64,000 nt of DNA from Novosphingobium sp. 9U (lineage in GTDB: Bacteria; Pseudomonadota; Alphaproteobacteria; Sphingomonadales; Sphingomonadaceae), in assembly GCF_902506425.1 (NCBI RefSeq), contig NZ_LR732469.1, positions 837,085 to 901,084 on the forward strand. Direction: 5' to 3'. Under the pieces are notes generated by a model. The model did no database searches. It was not told the origin of the DNA and saw nothing but the letters and a program-made list of their open reading frames with translations. Made by a program: the position numbers and the translations under genes. Shown in pieces: positions 1-8,965 of this stretch; position 1 is the first letter of the stretch, and each line of letters opens with the position of its first letter.

Positions 1-1
1 C

Positions 2-835
2 CGCTTCAGCAGCACCGTCAACATGACGTTCTGGAACACCAACAGACAGGCAGGCGACACCGCCGCGTACAAGCTCAACGGCTATGCCTGGTCGGCAACG
101 GGCGAGTACCGCACAGGCGTGGGACGGTTCGGCGCGACGCTGGCCTACTTGCGTAACGAACACTCAAACGGCGCCGTGTCCGACGTCAAGTCGAGCGGCT
201 TCGAACTGGCCGCGCACTGGCGCGCCAAGTTCGGCCCTGTCAGCGCCTTCGCGCGGGGCGCCGTGGGCAAGATGGACTTCGACGGCGAACGCAGCTTCAC
301 CGGCAAGGCGGGTGCGGACACCGTGACTCGCAAGATGGATGCGAAGTGGGACGGCAACTACGTGACGGCGTCTGGCGGTGTGTCGATCGAGGGCGGCTCG
401 CAGTTCTTCTTCTTCAGGCCCGGCGTGACCGTCGATTACGTCCGGCTGAAGGAGGACGGCTACTCTGAAACCGGCGGCGAGACGTTGAACCTCAGCGTCG
501 ACGCGCGCACCAGCGACGAGCTGGCGGTGAACCCGAGCCTCACTGTCGGCGTCGATTTCCTCGGCATGCGGGCACGAGACGAAAACTGGTTCCGGATGGA
601 GACCGAAGGCGGCTGGCGCGAGGTCGTCGGCGGAGGCCTTGGATCGACGACGGCACGTTTCGAGGGTGGGCAGGACTTCACACTTACCGGCGATCAAGCG
701 GACAGCGGCTGGTTCGCGCGCCTGCGTGCGATCGGCGGCTCGGCCGGCTTTACCGTGGGCGGAGAACTCTCCGGCGAGGATCGCTTCAGTCGCGTCGACC
801 TGGCCGTGCGGGGCTCGGTTACGGTCGCCTGGTAG
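2..835 (+). CDS. Autotransporter-type outer-membrane beta-barrel domain, 3' end only
   Basis: The reading frame is already open at the window edge, so this is the last 277 residues of a longer protein. The text alternates short amphipathic strands with glycine-rich turns (YAWSATGEYRTGVGRFGATL, then SGFELAAHWRAKFG) and ends in VTVAW. A terminal aromatic residue is the usual outer-membrane assembly signal. This is the pattern of an autotransporter (type V) translocator barrel. The passenger lies upstream, outside the window, so its role cannot be given. A first in-frame ATG at 23 is probably internal. A strong hairpin lies downstream at 884-924. Confidence 0.7.
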   Translation, partial: RFSSTVNMTFWNTNRQAGDTAAYKLNGYAWSATGEYRTGVGRFGATLAYLRNEHSNGAVSDVKSSGFELAAHWRAKFGPVSAFARGAVGKMDFDGERSFTGKAGADTVTRKMDAKWDGNYVTASGGVSIEGGSQFFFFRPGVTVDYVRLKEDGYSETGGETLNLSVDARTSDELAVNPSLTVGVDFLGMRARDENWFRMETEGGWREVVGGGLGSTTARFEGGQDFTLTGDQADSGWFARLRAIGGSAGFTVGGELSGEDRFSRVDLAVRGSVTVAW

Positions 836-883
836 TCGGCTAAGGGCGGCGGTCCCTCACCCCCTCAAACTGCCGTCGCCCTT

Positions 884-924
884 GTTGCCGGGCTGCGTTC
901 CTGCCCCGCCCGCAGCCCGGCAAC
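884..924. terminator. Perfect 14-bp inverted repeat after the beta-barrel gene
   Basis: Positions 884-897 and 911-924 are exact reverse complements around a 13-nt loop. It lies 49 bp after the beta-barrel stop and 63 bp from the end of the converging SnoaL-like gene. There is no T-tract on either side, so it is a stable hairpin that may aid termination rather than a classical intrinsic terminator. Confidence 0.4.
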
Positions 925-986
925 ATCGTGGGCATAGATGCATGACGCCGGCTTGCGGTATGGCTTGATCGTATGGGCTCCAATCG

Positions 987-1451
987 TCATCCCAGCTTCA
1001 AGTACAGGCGGGTGAGACGCGAGCTCAGGATGCGCCACATGCCATTCTCGTGGCGGTAGGTCTCATGATAGTGACCGCAGCCATGAAGCACGGGCGAACC
1101 GTCGGCGAGCTCCCACACTTTGTCCTCCATGGCGATGACGCCGCGAGCTTCGGTTGCGGAGAGGATCTCCACCTCATGGCAATGGCCGTGATGGACGGTG
1201 CGCCGCGTGGAGACCGCATCGCGTACGAACGCGGCGATCACCTCGCCGCCATGGTAGACCCAGTCATTGCTTTCGGCACCGGCACCTTCGCCGGTTCCGT
1301 CCATGTTGAGCGAGGAGCGGGCATCGAACACGGCGTCGTCGCAGAACACCGCGCGCAGGCCCGCCCAATCCTTGGTGTCCATGCAGCGGAAGTAGCGGGC
1401 CTTGAGCTGCTTGATCTGCTCGATCGCGAGCAGCTGGTCATACGCGTCCAT
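987..1451 (-). CDS. SnoaL-like / NTF2-fold protein (154 aa)
   Basis: A small alpha+beta cone-fold protein of the SnoaL-like (ketosteroid isomerase/NTF2) superfamily. The text IEQIKQLKARYFRCMDTKDW near the N-terminus is the usual opening of this family, and the C-terminus has the expected YHETYRHENGMWRI strand pair. Such proteins act as isomerases, cyclases or dehydratases on polycyclic ketones, or only as binding proteins; the substrate is unknown. The ATG at 1451 is preceded by AGGAGAGG. The upstream gene of the same strand (reductase, 1472-2476) ends 20 bp before, so the two form an operon. The frame stays open far upstream, but that part is antisense-type sequence inside the reductase gene. 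Confidence 0.8.
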   Translation of the reverse strand: MDAYDQLLAIEQIKQLKARYFRCMDTKDWAGLRAVFCDDAVFDARSSLNMDGTGEGAGAESNDWVYHGGEVIAAFVRDAVSTRRTVHHGHCHEVEILSATEARGVIAMEDKVWELADGSPVLHGCGHYHETYRHENGMWRILSSRLTRLYLKLG

Positions 1452-1471
1452 GGTGCCTCTCCTGTGAGCCG

Positions 1472-2476
1472 TCAGCGTACGCGCACGACGACCTTGCCGA
1501 TGTTGGCTCCGGTGAACAGCCGCGCATAAGCGGTCAGCACGTTCTCCAGGCCGATCGTTTCGTCGAACGGGGTCACGAGCCTGCCGGCGTCGGTCCAGCT
1601 GCGCAGGCGTGCGGTGAGTTCGGGGCCGCGGTGGGCGAAGTCGGGGGAGAAGAACCCAGTGACCTGCAGCCGCCGCGCCAGGATCTGGTCGAAGCGCCGG
1701 GGACCGGGCTGGGCCTCGGCATAGTTCGCCATCAACCCGCAGATCGCGATGCGGCCGTAATGCGCCATGTTGGGCAGGACCGCGTCGAGCAGCGGCCCGC
1801 CTACGTTTTCGAAATAGACGTCGATCCCGTCTGGCGCCGCTTGCGCGATCGTGGCTTCCACCTCGGGTCCGCGGTGGTCGATCGCCGCCTCGAGGCCCAG
1901 CTGTTCGGCCAGGAAGGCGCACTTGGCCGGCCCCCCCGCGATGCCGATCACGCGGGCGCCGAGCTCACGGGCGATCTGCGCTGCGAGCATGCCGGTGGCC
2001 CCGGCTGCGGCCGAGACGAGGACGGTATCGCCGGCCTTGGTGCGGCCGACCTCCTCGATCCCGACCAGTGCGGTCCAGCCGTTCATGCCCAGCGGTCCAA
2101 GGTGCAGGCGGGCATCGGTCACCGTCGAATCGAGCTTCATCAACCCCGAGGCGAGCGCATCGACGCACGAGACATCGGCCCATAGTCCGAAGGCCCGCAC
2201 CAGGTCACCGCTGGCGAAACCTGGCGCGCGAGATTCCAGCACTCGGCCCAGCACTTGGCCCGGCACGGCGCTGCCCAGCGGGATCGGCGGTTGATAGCTG
2301 TCCGTTCGCGGCGTCATCCACATCCGCGTTCCTGCGTCGAGCGACAGCCAGTCGGCCGCGATCGTCACTTGTCCCTCGGCAGGAGTGGGTGCCGGTGCCT
2401 GGTCCAGGTGGATGGCGGACGCGAAATCCAGGCCTTCGGGATAGGCCTGCAGCGTCCATACGCGGTTTTCGGACAT
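1472..2476 (-). CDS. NADP-dependent zinc-free medium-chain reductase (334 aa)
   Basis: A member of the zinc-independent MDR group that includes prostaglandin reductase/leukotriene B4 dehydrogenase and YfmJ-type oxidoreductases, which reduce the C=C bond of alpha,beta-unsaturated carbonyls with NADPH. Evidence is the LGPLGMNGWTALVGI segment, the nucleotide-binding stretch VLVSAAAGATGMLAAQIARE and the GVDVYFENVGG-type motif (here GIDVYFENVGG). The start at MSENRVW (2476) is preferred because 40 further upstream codons look non-coding. It is the first gene of a two-gene operon with the SnoaL-like gene and is divergent from the TBDR at 2659. Two paralogues lie at 7565 and 12747. Confidence 0.85.
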   Translation of the reverse strand: MSENRVWTLQAYPEGLDFASAIHLDQAPAPTPAEGQVTIAADWLSLDAGTRMWMTPRTDSYQPPIPLGSAVPGQVLGRVLESRAPGFASGDLVRAFGLWADVSCVDALASGLMKLDSTVTDARLHLGPLGMNGWTALVGIEEVGRTKAGDTVLVSAAAGATGMLAAQIARELGARVIGIAGGPAKCAFLAEQLGLEAAIDHRGPEVEATIAQAAPDGIDVYFENVGGPLLDAVLPNMAHYGRIAICGLMANYAEAQPGPRRFDQILARRLQVTGFFSPDFAHRGPELTARLRSWTDAGRLVTPFDETIGLENVLTAYARLFTGANIGKVVVRVR

Positions 2477-2529
2477 GGTTGAGCCAATCCTATCGGGGTC
2501 CCTCTGGATCGACGACAAGCCTTCGCGGG

Positions 2530-2551
2530 GCAACCTGATGCCTTGGATAGG
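2530..2551 (+). promoter_or_regulatory. Possible operator, GCAACCT type
   Basis: GCAACCTGATGCCTTGG resembles sites in front of the Rieske oxygenase genes at 17211 and 25018 (GCAACCTA followed by CTTG). It lies in the divergent gap between the reductase and the TBDR, 126 bp before the TBDR ATG. Found by eye, so tentative. Confidence 0.3.
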
Positions 2552-2658
2552 TGACGGGGAAGGCCAGCGGCTTAAGTCGTGTCGCATATTCGGCAACAGC
2601 GAGCGGTGAAGACACCGCCGAACAACGGGCGCCGAGATCTAAGGGAGTGGTCAATCCG

Positions 2659-5145
2659 ATGACGTACCGCCGCGTCTTTACTCGCGTATCCGTTCTGCTT
2701 GCGGGCACTATGTTCTCGCTTCCCTCGATGGCGCAGGATGCCAGTCAAGCGACGCTGGGGGCGGAATCAACCGGCGCTGCGCAGACGACGAGCACCCAGG
2801 GCGGGCTACAGGACATCATCGTCACCGCCCGCAAGCGGCAGGAGAGCGTGCAGGACGTTCCCGTCGCCGTCACCGCGATCTCCCCGGTGACGATCCGCCA
2901 GCAGGACATCACCAGCATCGAGAAGATCGCGGCGCGCACGCCCAACTTCACCGTCGGTCGTGCGTCGAACGGATCGGGCGCGCAGTTGACGATGCGCGGC
3001 ATCGGCTCTTCATCGACCTCGATCGGTATCGAGCAGTCCGTCGCCACCGTCGTCGACGGCGTCTATTACGGCCAGGGCCGCGTCATCAACGAAGGCTTCT
3101 TTGATCTCGGGCGGATCGAGATCCTGAAGGGCCCGCAAGCACTGTTCTTCGGCAAGAACGCGACGGCCGGGGTTATCTCGATCACCACTGCCGATCCCGG
3201 CAAGGATGCCGAATACTACGGCCGCATCGGCTACGAGTTCCGTTCGCAACAGGTGGTCGGCGAGTTCGTCGCGTCCAATCCGCTGACCGATACGCTGGGC
3301 CTGCGCGTCGCGCTGCGCGGATCGAAGATGTACGATGGCTACTTCAAGAACGAGGCGCAGCCGTTCAACTACCCAACCATCGATGTCGCGACCGGGCGGA
3401 CCGGCAGTCTGGTTGCCAACCCCGCTGCGCGTGATGCGCCGGGCGAGAAGGAACTGCTCGGCCGCGTCACGCTGAAGTGGGAGCCGACCGATCGCCTCAC
3501 CGCGACCGTGAAGGCATCGGGTAGCTACAACAAGACCAACAACAACAGCTGGAACTACGTCGCGTTCAACTGCCCGACCGGCAGCAGCCAGCTTACCGGC
3601 TATGCCTGCGGTGACCGCTTCGTCACGCACCAGAACAAGATCCCCGAGTTGATCTCGCAGGCGACGCCGTATGGCAAGGACGATGGCAGCTTGTACAACC
3701 GCTACAAGTCATGGGCGGTCACCGGCAATATCGTCTATACGCTGCCTGACGTCACGATCACTTCGGTAACCAATTACCAGTGGAACAACAATCGCTGGGC
3801 CTGTGCTTGCGACTTCCAGTCCGGCACCGGCGCGAACTGGGCGACCGAGAACTCGACCTGGCATGCCTTCTCATCCGAGCTTCGCGCGCTGACGACGTTC
3901 GATGGCCCGATCAACCTGATGGTGGGCGGCCTTTACCAGAAGACCAAGCGCGACTTCGATCAGTACATCATCCTGTCGGGTCTCGAAGACAGCACGGCCC
4001 TGCCTGCCGACCGGTATCTCGCCACGCGCAAGACCAGCTTCACCGATGGCGAGACGATCGCCTTGTTCGGCCAGGCGACGTGGAAGATCGTCGACACGCT
4101 CGAGCTCGCCGGCGGCGTGCGCTACACGCACGAGACGAAGGACAGCTACTTCACGCAACCCTACAACAACGTCGCGGTTACCTCGATCTTCCGCCCGCAG
4201 AACTCTCCCGATGGTTTGGGCATGATCACCGCCAACCAGACCTTCAACAACTGGTCGCCCGAAGCCACGCTGACCTGGAAGCCGATCCGCGACGTACTCG
4301 TCTATGCGGCGTACAAGACCGCCTACAAGTCGGGCGGCTTCTCGAACGGCGGCATCAACTCCGCACTATCGCCCGATCCGCTGGGCGATTTGACCTTCGA
4401 GCCGGAAAAGGCGTCGGGCTTCGAAGGCGGCATCAAGTCGACGGTGCTGGACAACCAGCTGCGGCTGAACCTCAACGTCTACAGCTACAAGTATCGCGAC
4501 CTCCAAGTCGACTTCTTCAACTCGCCGATCTTCGCGTTCCAGACGCTGACGGCGGATGCGCGCACCAAGGGCGTGGAGTTCGAATTCGAGTTCGCACCGC
4601 GCTCGCTCGATGGTTTCAGCGTTCACGGATCGATCAACTACAACCGCGCGCGCTATACCAGCTTCCCGCTTGCGCCCTGCTATGCGGGGCAGACCCCGGG
4701 GCAGGGCTGCAACCTGGCGCTGAACACTGCCACCAGCGCCTTTACACGCCAAAACCTCAGCGGAGCGGCGCTGTCGGTCGCGCCTGAGTGGACCGGAACC
4801 TTGGGCGCGAACTACGATGCCGAAGTCGGCAACGGGCTGAAGTTCGGCTTGTCCGCCGATGCGCGGTATAGCGACAACTACATCGCCTCGGGCTTCGGCA
4901 ATCCGGACTCCAGGCAGGGCAGCTACGTCAACCTCGACGCCTCGGTCCGCTTCGGCGCGAGCGACGAGAAGTGGCAGATCGCCTTGATCGGCAAGAACCT
5001 GACGAACAGGTTCTATGTGACGGGTGTCGTCGATGGTCCTTCAACGGGCAGCGGCACGGGCACGATTGCCGGTGTGCACGCCGACCAGCTGGGCTTCGCC
5101 ACGCTGCCGCGCACTGTCGTGCTGCAGGTCTCAACTCGCTTCTGA
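2659..5145 (+). CDS. TonB-dependent outer-membrane receptor (828 aa)
   Basis: Active uptake porin energised by TonB-ExbBD. A signal peptide (RVFTRVSVLLAGTMFSLPSMA) is followed by the plug start DIIVTARKRQESVQDVPVAV. Next come the plug hallmarks (LTMRGIGSS, VDGVYYGQG, IEILKGPQALFFGKNATAG) and a long barrel ending in TVVLQVSTRF, with terminal Phe. ATG 2659 is chosen over an in-frame ATG at 2551 because AAGGGAG sits about 12 bp upstream and the signal peptide begins there. The plug sequence is of the kind sphingomonads place beside catabolic genes, so its ligand is probably the hydrophobic substrate of the neighbouring enzymes; that is inference. It is transcribed alone and ends at the terminator at 5179. 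Confidence 0.93.
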   Translation: MTYRRVFTRVSVLLAGTMFSLPSMAQDASQATLGAESTGAAQTTSTQGGLQDIIVTARKRQESVQDVPVAVTAISPVTIRQQDITSIEKIAARTPNFTVGRASNGSGAQLTMRGIGSSSTSIGIEQSVATVVDGVYYGQGRVINEGFFDLGRIEILKGPQALFFGKNATAGVISITTADPGKDAEYYGRIGYEFRSQQVVGEFVASNPLTDTLGLRVALRGSKMYDGYFKNEAQPFNYPTIDVATGRTGSLVANPAARDAPGEKELLGRVTLKWEPTDRLTATVKASGSYNKTNNNSWNYVAFNCPTGSSQLTGYACGDRFVTHQNKIPELISQATPYGKDDGSLYNRYKSWAVTGNIVYTLPDVTITSVTNYQWNNNRWACACDFQSGTGANWATENSTWHAFSSELRALTTFDGPINLMVGGLYQKTKRDFDQYIILSGLEDSTALPADRYLATRKTSFTDGETIALFGQATWKIVDTLELAGGVRYTHETKDSYFTQPYNNVAVTSIFRPQNSPDGLGMITANQTFNNWSPEATLTWKPIRDVLVYAAYKTAYKSGGFSNGGINSALSPDPLGDLTFEPEKASGFEGGIKSTVLDNQLRLNLNVYSYKYRDLQVDFFNSPIFAFQTLTADARTKGVEFEFEFAPRSLDGFSVHGSINYNRARYTSFPLAPCYAGQTPGQGCNLALNTATSAFTRQNLSGAALSVAPEWTGTLGANYDAEVGNGLKFGLSADARYSDNYIASGFGNPDSRQGSYVNLDASVRFGASDEKWQIALIGKNLTNRFYVTGVVDGPSTGSGTGTIAGVHADQLGFATLPRTVVLQVSTRF

Positions 5146-5178
5146 TCGGGTAAGACCGGCGTAGATGCCGGACACGAA

Positions 5179-5213
5179 AAAACCCGGGCCGACTGGATGT
5201 CGGCCCGGGTTTT
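5179..5213. terminator. Bidirectional intrinsic terminator
   Basis: A perfect 15-bp stem (5179-5193 with 5199-5213) and 5-nt loop, starting with AAAA and ending with TTTTATTTG, so it can terminate from both sides. It separates the convergent TBDR and acetolactate-synthase-like genes. Confidence 0.9.
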
Positions 5214-5257
5214 ATTTGTTCGTGCCCGGTTGTTGCTGTCTGCTTAGGCCCGGGTCA

Positions 5258-6931
5258 TCAGAGCTGGCTGGCGAGGGCCTTTATTTCAGAATTCAGAATC
5301 CGGTCGTTTTCGGAGTAGTCCACCGGACAATCGATCAGGTGAACGCCGGGCGTGTTGCGGCAGTGGGCGAGCAGTTCGCCCAGATGCGCGGCGCTCTCGA
5401 CACGATGCCCAATCGCGCCGTAGCTCTCGGCGTACTTCACGAAGTCCGGATTGCCATAGGTGAGGCCGAAATCCTCGAAGCCCATGTTGGCCTGCTTCCA
5501 GCGGATCATGCCGTAGCCGTTGTCGTTCAGGATCAGCACGGTCAGGTTGAGGCCGAGCCGCACGGCGGTCTCCAGCTCCTGGCTGTTCATCATGAACCCG
5601 CCATCGCCGCACACCGCCACGATCTTGCGGTCCGGATAGACCATCGCGCTCGCCATGGCGGAGGGCAGACCGGCGCCCATCGTCGCCAGCGCATTGTCGA
5701 GCAGCACGGTGTTGGGCCGGCGCGCATTGTAGCCACGCGCAAACCAGATCTTGTAGATGCCGTTGTCGAGGCAGACGATGGCATCGTCGGGCAGCGCCTC
5801 GCGCACCTGGCGCACGGCGTAGGGCGGGAAGATGGGAAAGCGCGCGTCATCCGCCAAACGAGCGGTGTGCTCCACTTCGGCCTGGCGGTAGCGCAGCATC
5901 GCATCGAAGTTCCACTTCGGCGAGGGCGTGATCGCTTCCTTGATCTGCCACATGGCATTGGCGATATCGCCGATCACTTCGATATGCGGGAAGTAGACCG
6001 GGTCGACCTCGGCCGTCTTGGTCGAGACGTGGATCACCGTGCGGGTGTTGCGGGCGCCGTCGTTGTGCATGAAGAACGGCGGCTTCTCGATCACATCGTG
6101 GCCGATGTTGACGATGCAGTCCGCGTCTTCGATCGCCCGGTGGACGAAGTCACCGGCGGACAGCGCCGCGCAACCCAGGAACCGCGGATGGCGCTCGTCG
6201 ATCACGCCCTTACCCAGCTGCGTGGTGAGGAAGGGAATGCAGGTCTTCTCGACGAACTCGCTCAGCATCTTGCTGGTCATCTTGCGATTCGCGCCGGCAC
6301 CGATCACCAGCAGCGGGCGCTTGGCGCTCTGCAGCGCCTCGACCGCCTGGGCGATCGACTTCACGTCGGCCGTGGGCCGGCGCACGATCGAGCGCGGAAC
6401 GGCAGCAGACGCGGTATGCTCGTCCGCGATGTCCTCGGGTAGCTCGATATGAGTGGCGCCCGGCTTCTCCTCCTCGGCGATGCGGAAGGCCTCGCGCACG
6501 CGGCTGGGGATGTTGTCCGACGAGGCGATCTGATGGGCGTACTTGGTGATCGGCTGCATCATCGAGACCACGTCGAGGATCTGGAAGCGACCTTGCTTGG
6601 ACTTCTTGATGGGCTTCTGCCCGGTGATCATCAGCATCGGCATGCCGCCCAGCGTGGCGTACGCAGCGGCCGTGACGAAGTTCGTGGCTCCCGGACCCAG
6701 GGTCGAGAGGCACACACCGACCTTGCCGGTGAGACGGCCATAAGTCGCCGCCATGAAGCCGGCAGCCTGCTCATGCCGGTTGAGGATCAGCTTGATCTGC
6801 TTGGAGCGCGAGAGCGAGTCCAGGAAGTCGAGGTTCTCCTCGCCCGGCACGCCGAAGATGTACTCGACGCCTTCCTGCTCCAGACACTCGATGAAGACGT
6901 CGGACGCCTTGCGCTTGTCGCTCTCAGCCAT
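5258..6931 (-). CDS. Acetolactate synthase-like ThDP enzyme (557 aa)
   Basis: A thiamine-diphosphate enzyme of the acetolactate synthase/pyruvate oxidase group with three domains. The N-terminal PYR domain has FGVPGEENLDFLDSL and the catalytic Glu in RHEQAAGFMA (E54). The middle domain has GAGANRKM. The C-terminal PP domain has GDGGFMMNSQELETA followed by NDNGYGM, the Mg/ThDP site. Length is normal for a large subunit. No small regulatory subunit lies nearby, so it is more like the catabolic AlsS type or another carboligase/decarboxylase than the IlvBN biosynthetic enzyme. ATG 6931 follows AAGGGATC. Its setting in a degradation island leaves the true 2-oxo acid substrate open. Confidence 0.8.
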   Translation of the reverse strand: MAESDKRKASDVFIECLEQEGVEYIFGVPGEENLDFLDSLSRSKQIKLILNRHEQAAGFMAATYGRLTGKVGVCLSTLGPGATNFVTAAAYATLGGMPMLMITGQKPIKKSKQGRFQILDVVSMMQPITKYAHQIASSDNIPSRVREAFRIAEEEKPGATHIELPEDIADEHTASAAVPRSIVRRPTADVKSIAQAVEALQSAKRPLLVIGAGANRKMTSKMLSEFVEKTCIPFLTTQLGKGVIDERHPRFLGCAALSAGDFVHRAIEDADCIVNIGHDVIEKPPFFMHNDGARNTRTVIHVSTKTAEVDPVYFPHIEVIGDIANAMWQIKEAITPSPKWNFDAMLRYRQAEVEHTARLADDARFPIFPPYAVRQVREALPDDAIVCLDNGIYKIWFARGYNARRPNTVLLDNALATMGAGLPSAMASAMVYPDRKIVAVCGDGGFMMNSQELETAVRLGLNLTVLILNDNGYGMIRWKQANMGFEDFGLTYGNPDFVKYAESYGAIGHRVESAAHLGELLAHCRNTPGVHLIDCPVDYSENDRILNSEIKALASQL

Positions 6932-7048
6932 GATCCCTTGATCCCCATCTTCCTCGACCGGCCAACCGGCCGCTGTCACTCTCTTAATGCGTCATGATGG
7001 CGGGGCAAATGCCTCTCGTCTCATCGCAGGCAATCGGCGTGGCGATGT

Positions 7049-7459
7049 TCAGGCCAAGGCCGCTTTCGCTTTCACGGCGGCCCAGAACGGTGCCGCATCG
7101 TAGTAGAACGGCTTGATCTCGCAGCACTTGCCGTCGCGGAAGCGGAACACCTCGCACAGTTCTGCGGGTGCCAAAGCCGGATCGGCAAAGCGGAACGACA
7201 GAATGGTGACCGCGTGGTCCTTGCCGGCGGTGGTCTCGACCCGGTCGAGTCCGGCGACATCGCACAGGCCCATGACCTTGACGAAGAGGTCGCGGAAGCC
7301 GTCCATTCCGCGGTAAGTGCCGGCCATCGGCAGATTGGCGGCTTCGGTCACGAAGAAGTCATCGGTGACCATCTGCGATGCTGCTTCCCAGTCGCCGGCG
7401 CCGGTGGCCTCGTACATCCGGTCGACGAATGCGATCATCTCATCAGGCGTCATGGTCAT
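7049..7459 (-). CDS. SnoaL-like / NTF2-fold protein (136 aa)
   Basis: Second SnoaL-like protein: PDEMIAFVDRMYEATGAGDW at the start, a central YRGMDGFRDLFVKVM helix, and LCEVFRFRDGKCCEIKPFYYD near the end, all typical of this isomerase-like fold. Function is unassigned. The first of two adjacent ATGs (7459) has GAGGAG at a good distance. It precedes the acetolactate-synthase-like gene on the same strand with a 118-bp gap, so the two may be cotranscribed. It is divergent from the reductase at 7565. Confidence 0.78.
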   Translation of the reverse strand: MTMTPDEMIAFVDRMYEATGAGDWEAASQMVTDDFFVTEAANLPMAGTYRGMDGFRDLFVKVMGLCDVAGLDRVETTAGKDHAVTILSFRFADPALAPAELCEVFRFRDGKCCEIKPFYYDAAPFWAAVKAKAALA

Positions 7460-7511
7460 CGTGCGGCTCCTCGTCCCATCGCCTATCTGACGCAGGTGTC
7501 CGATGCGGGAA

Positions 7512-7528
7512 CCTAGCGTTTCAGCCAG
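7512..7528 (+). promoter_or_regulatory. Possible operator, CCTAGCGTTT
   Basis: The exact 10-mer CCTAGCGTTT recurs at 31220 in another divergent gap of the island. Here it sits between the SnoaL-like gene (minus) and the reductase (plus), 53 bp before the proposed ATG at 7565. By-eye motif, not tested statistically. Confidence 0.35.
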
Positions 7529-7564
7529 CATATCGCTTCCATGCGCTTGCCTAAGTTCCGGACC

Positions 7565-8572
7565 ATGGGACAGGTAAGACATATCGTATTGGCACGGCGG
7601 CCGGTTGGCATGCCCGCGGTCGAGGATTTCAGGCTGGTGGAGACTGGCCTGCCGGACATCGCGGAAGGCGAGCTGCTGGTCAGGATGCGGGTCGGATCGG
7701 TCGACCCGGCGATCCGCGGATTCCTGGACGATCGTCCCAGCTACATCGAACCGGTCGCCATCGACGCGCCGATCAAGGGCATGTCGCTGGGGGAGGTGAT
7801 CGCCTCGCGCAATCCGGACTATCCCGAGGGCACGCTGGTGCGCGCATTCGCCACCTGGTCCGACCACTACGTGCTCTCGGCTGACAGCTGGGGCATCGAG
7901 AAAGTCCTTCCACAGCCCGGCACCGACCTGCACCACTACATGGGCACACTCGGCCCGGTGGGGCTGACCGCTTGGGTGGGCCTTTTCACGATCGGCGAGG
8001 CAAAGCCCGGCGAAACCGTGCTCGTGAGCGCGGCGGCGGGTGCCACCGGCTCTACCGTGGGCCAGATCGCAAAGGCGAAGGGCTGCAGGGTGATCGGCCT
8101 AGTGGGATCTGCCGAGAAGGCGCAGGTCATCCGTGACCTCGGCTTCGATGCGGCGATCGACTATCGCGCCACGCCGGACATCGCTGCCGAGATCGCCAAA
8201 GCCGCGCCGGAGGGTGTCGATGTGTTCTTCGACAATGTCGGGGGCGAGACGCTGGAGGCCGTGCTGCCGCTGATGCGCCTGCACGGGCGCGTGGCGGTAT
8301 GCGGCATGATCGGGCAGTACAACGATGCGGACCATCCCTTCGGGGTCAAGACGCTGTGGCAGCTCGTGGTGAACCGCATCAAGATGCAGGGCTTCATCAC
8401 CTTCGATCATCCCGAGGTGCTGGCGCAGGCCCAGGCCGAGCTCGATGCCTGGGTGGCGGAAGGCAAGCTGCGCCCGCTAGCGAACCTGCGCGACGGCTTC
8501 GAGACACTTCCGCAAGCGTTCATCGATCTCATGTCCGGCCGCACGATCGGCAAGACGCTGGTGCGGATCTGA
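7565..8572 (+). CDS. NADP-dependent zinc-free medium-chain reductase (335 aa)
   Basis: Second MDR paralogue. It keeps the family marks LGPVGLTAWVGLF, the Rossmann segment VLVSAAAGATGSTVGQIAKA and GVDVFFDNVGGETLEAVLP. The expected reaction is NADPH-dependent reduction of an enone C=C. ATG 7565 (MGQVRHIVLARRP) is preferred because homologues begin near this VLARRP element; an in-frame ATG at 7541 adds eight residues and cannot be excluded, as neither has a strong ribosome site. It is the first gene of a plus-strand trio: the Rieske ferredoxin follows after 4 bp and a SnoaL-like gene after that. Confidence 0.85.
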   Translation: MGQVRHIVLARRPVGMPAVEDFRLVETGLPDIAEGELLVRMRVGSVDPAIRGFLDDRPSYIEPVAIDAPIKGMSLGEVIASRNPDYPEGTLVRAFATWSDHYVLSADSWGIEKVLPQPGTDLHHYMGTLGPVGLTAWVGLFTIGEAKPGETVLVSAAAGATGSTVGQIAKAKGCRVIGLVGSAEKAQVIRDLGFDAAIDYRATPDIAAEIAKAAPEGVDVFFDNVGGETLEAVLPLMRLHGRVAVCGMIGQYNDADHPFGVKTLWQLVVNRIKMQGFITFDHPEVLAQAQAELDAWVAEGKLRPLANLRDGFETLPQAFIDLMSGRTIGKTLVRI

Positions 8573-8576
8573 GACG

Positions 8577-8927
8577 ATGGACGAAGTCTGGCATAGCGTC
8601 GGTGCGGAAAGCGACTTTCCGGAAGACGGCAAGCTGGCGGTGGAACTGGGCGGCTGGAGCGTGCTGATCGTTCGCGCCGAAGACGGTTTCCACGCACTCA
8701 TCAATCGCTGCACGCACCAGGCGGCGATGCTCTCGCCCGGTCGGGTGCGGCGCGGCGCGATCATGTGCCCGCTGCACGGTGCCCGCTTCGAAGTCGCGAC
8801 CGGCCGCTGTGTCGGCGGCGCCTACGCCGATCTGCGGCGCTTCGCCGTGCGCAGCGAAGCCGGGTCGATCGAGGTGGCCGTGCCAGCGATGCCGCCGGGG
8901 CCGCAGGAGCGACCGGCTGCGATTTGA
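8577..8927 (+). CDS. Rieske [2Fe-2S] ferredoxin-like protein (116 aa)
   Basis: A single-domain Rieske protein. The cluster ligands are visible as C45-x-H47 (CTH) and C64-x2-H67 (CPLHG). Such proteins pass electrons to Rieske oxygenase alpha subunits, and three of these lie further downstream in the window. The ATG comes 4 bp after the reductase stop, so translation is probably coupled. No ferredoxin reductase gene is near; the electron source must be encoded elsewhere. Confidence 0.88.
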   Translation: MDEVWHSVGAESDFPEDGKLAVELGGWSVLIVRAEDGFHALINRCTHQAAMLSPGRVRRGAIMCPLHGARFEVATGRCVGGAYADLRRFAVRSEAGSIEVAVPAMPPGPQERPAAI

Positions 8928-8965
8928 TGCTTGCTACGACACGACGACGCCAAGACTTGATAACG

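Noticed and set aside
987..1922. Longer start for the SnoaL-like gene giving 311 residues
   Set aside because: The extra 157 residues overlap the reductase gene and are Arg/Pro-rich without fold features; the ATG at 1451 has a good ribosome site.
7049..7936. Longer start for the second SnoaL-like gene giving 295 residues
   Set aside because: The extension runs antisense through the divergent reductase gene; ATG 7459 has GAGGAG upstream.
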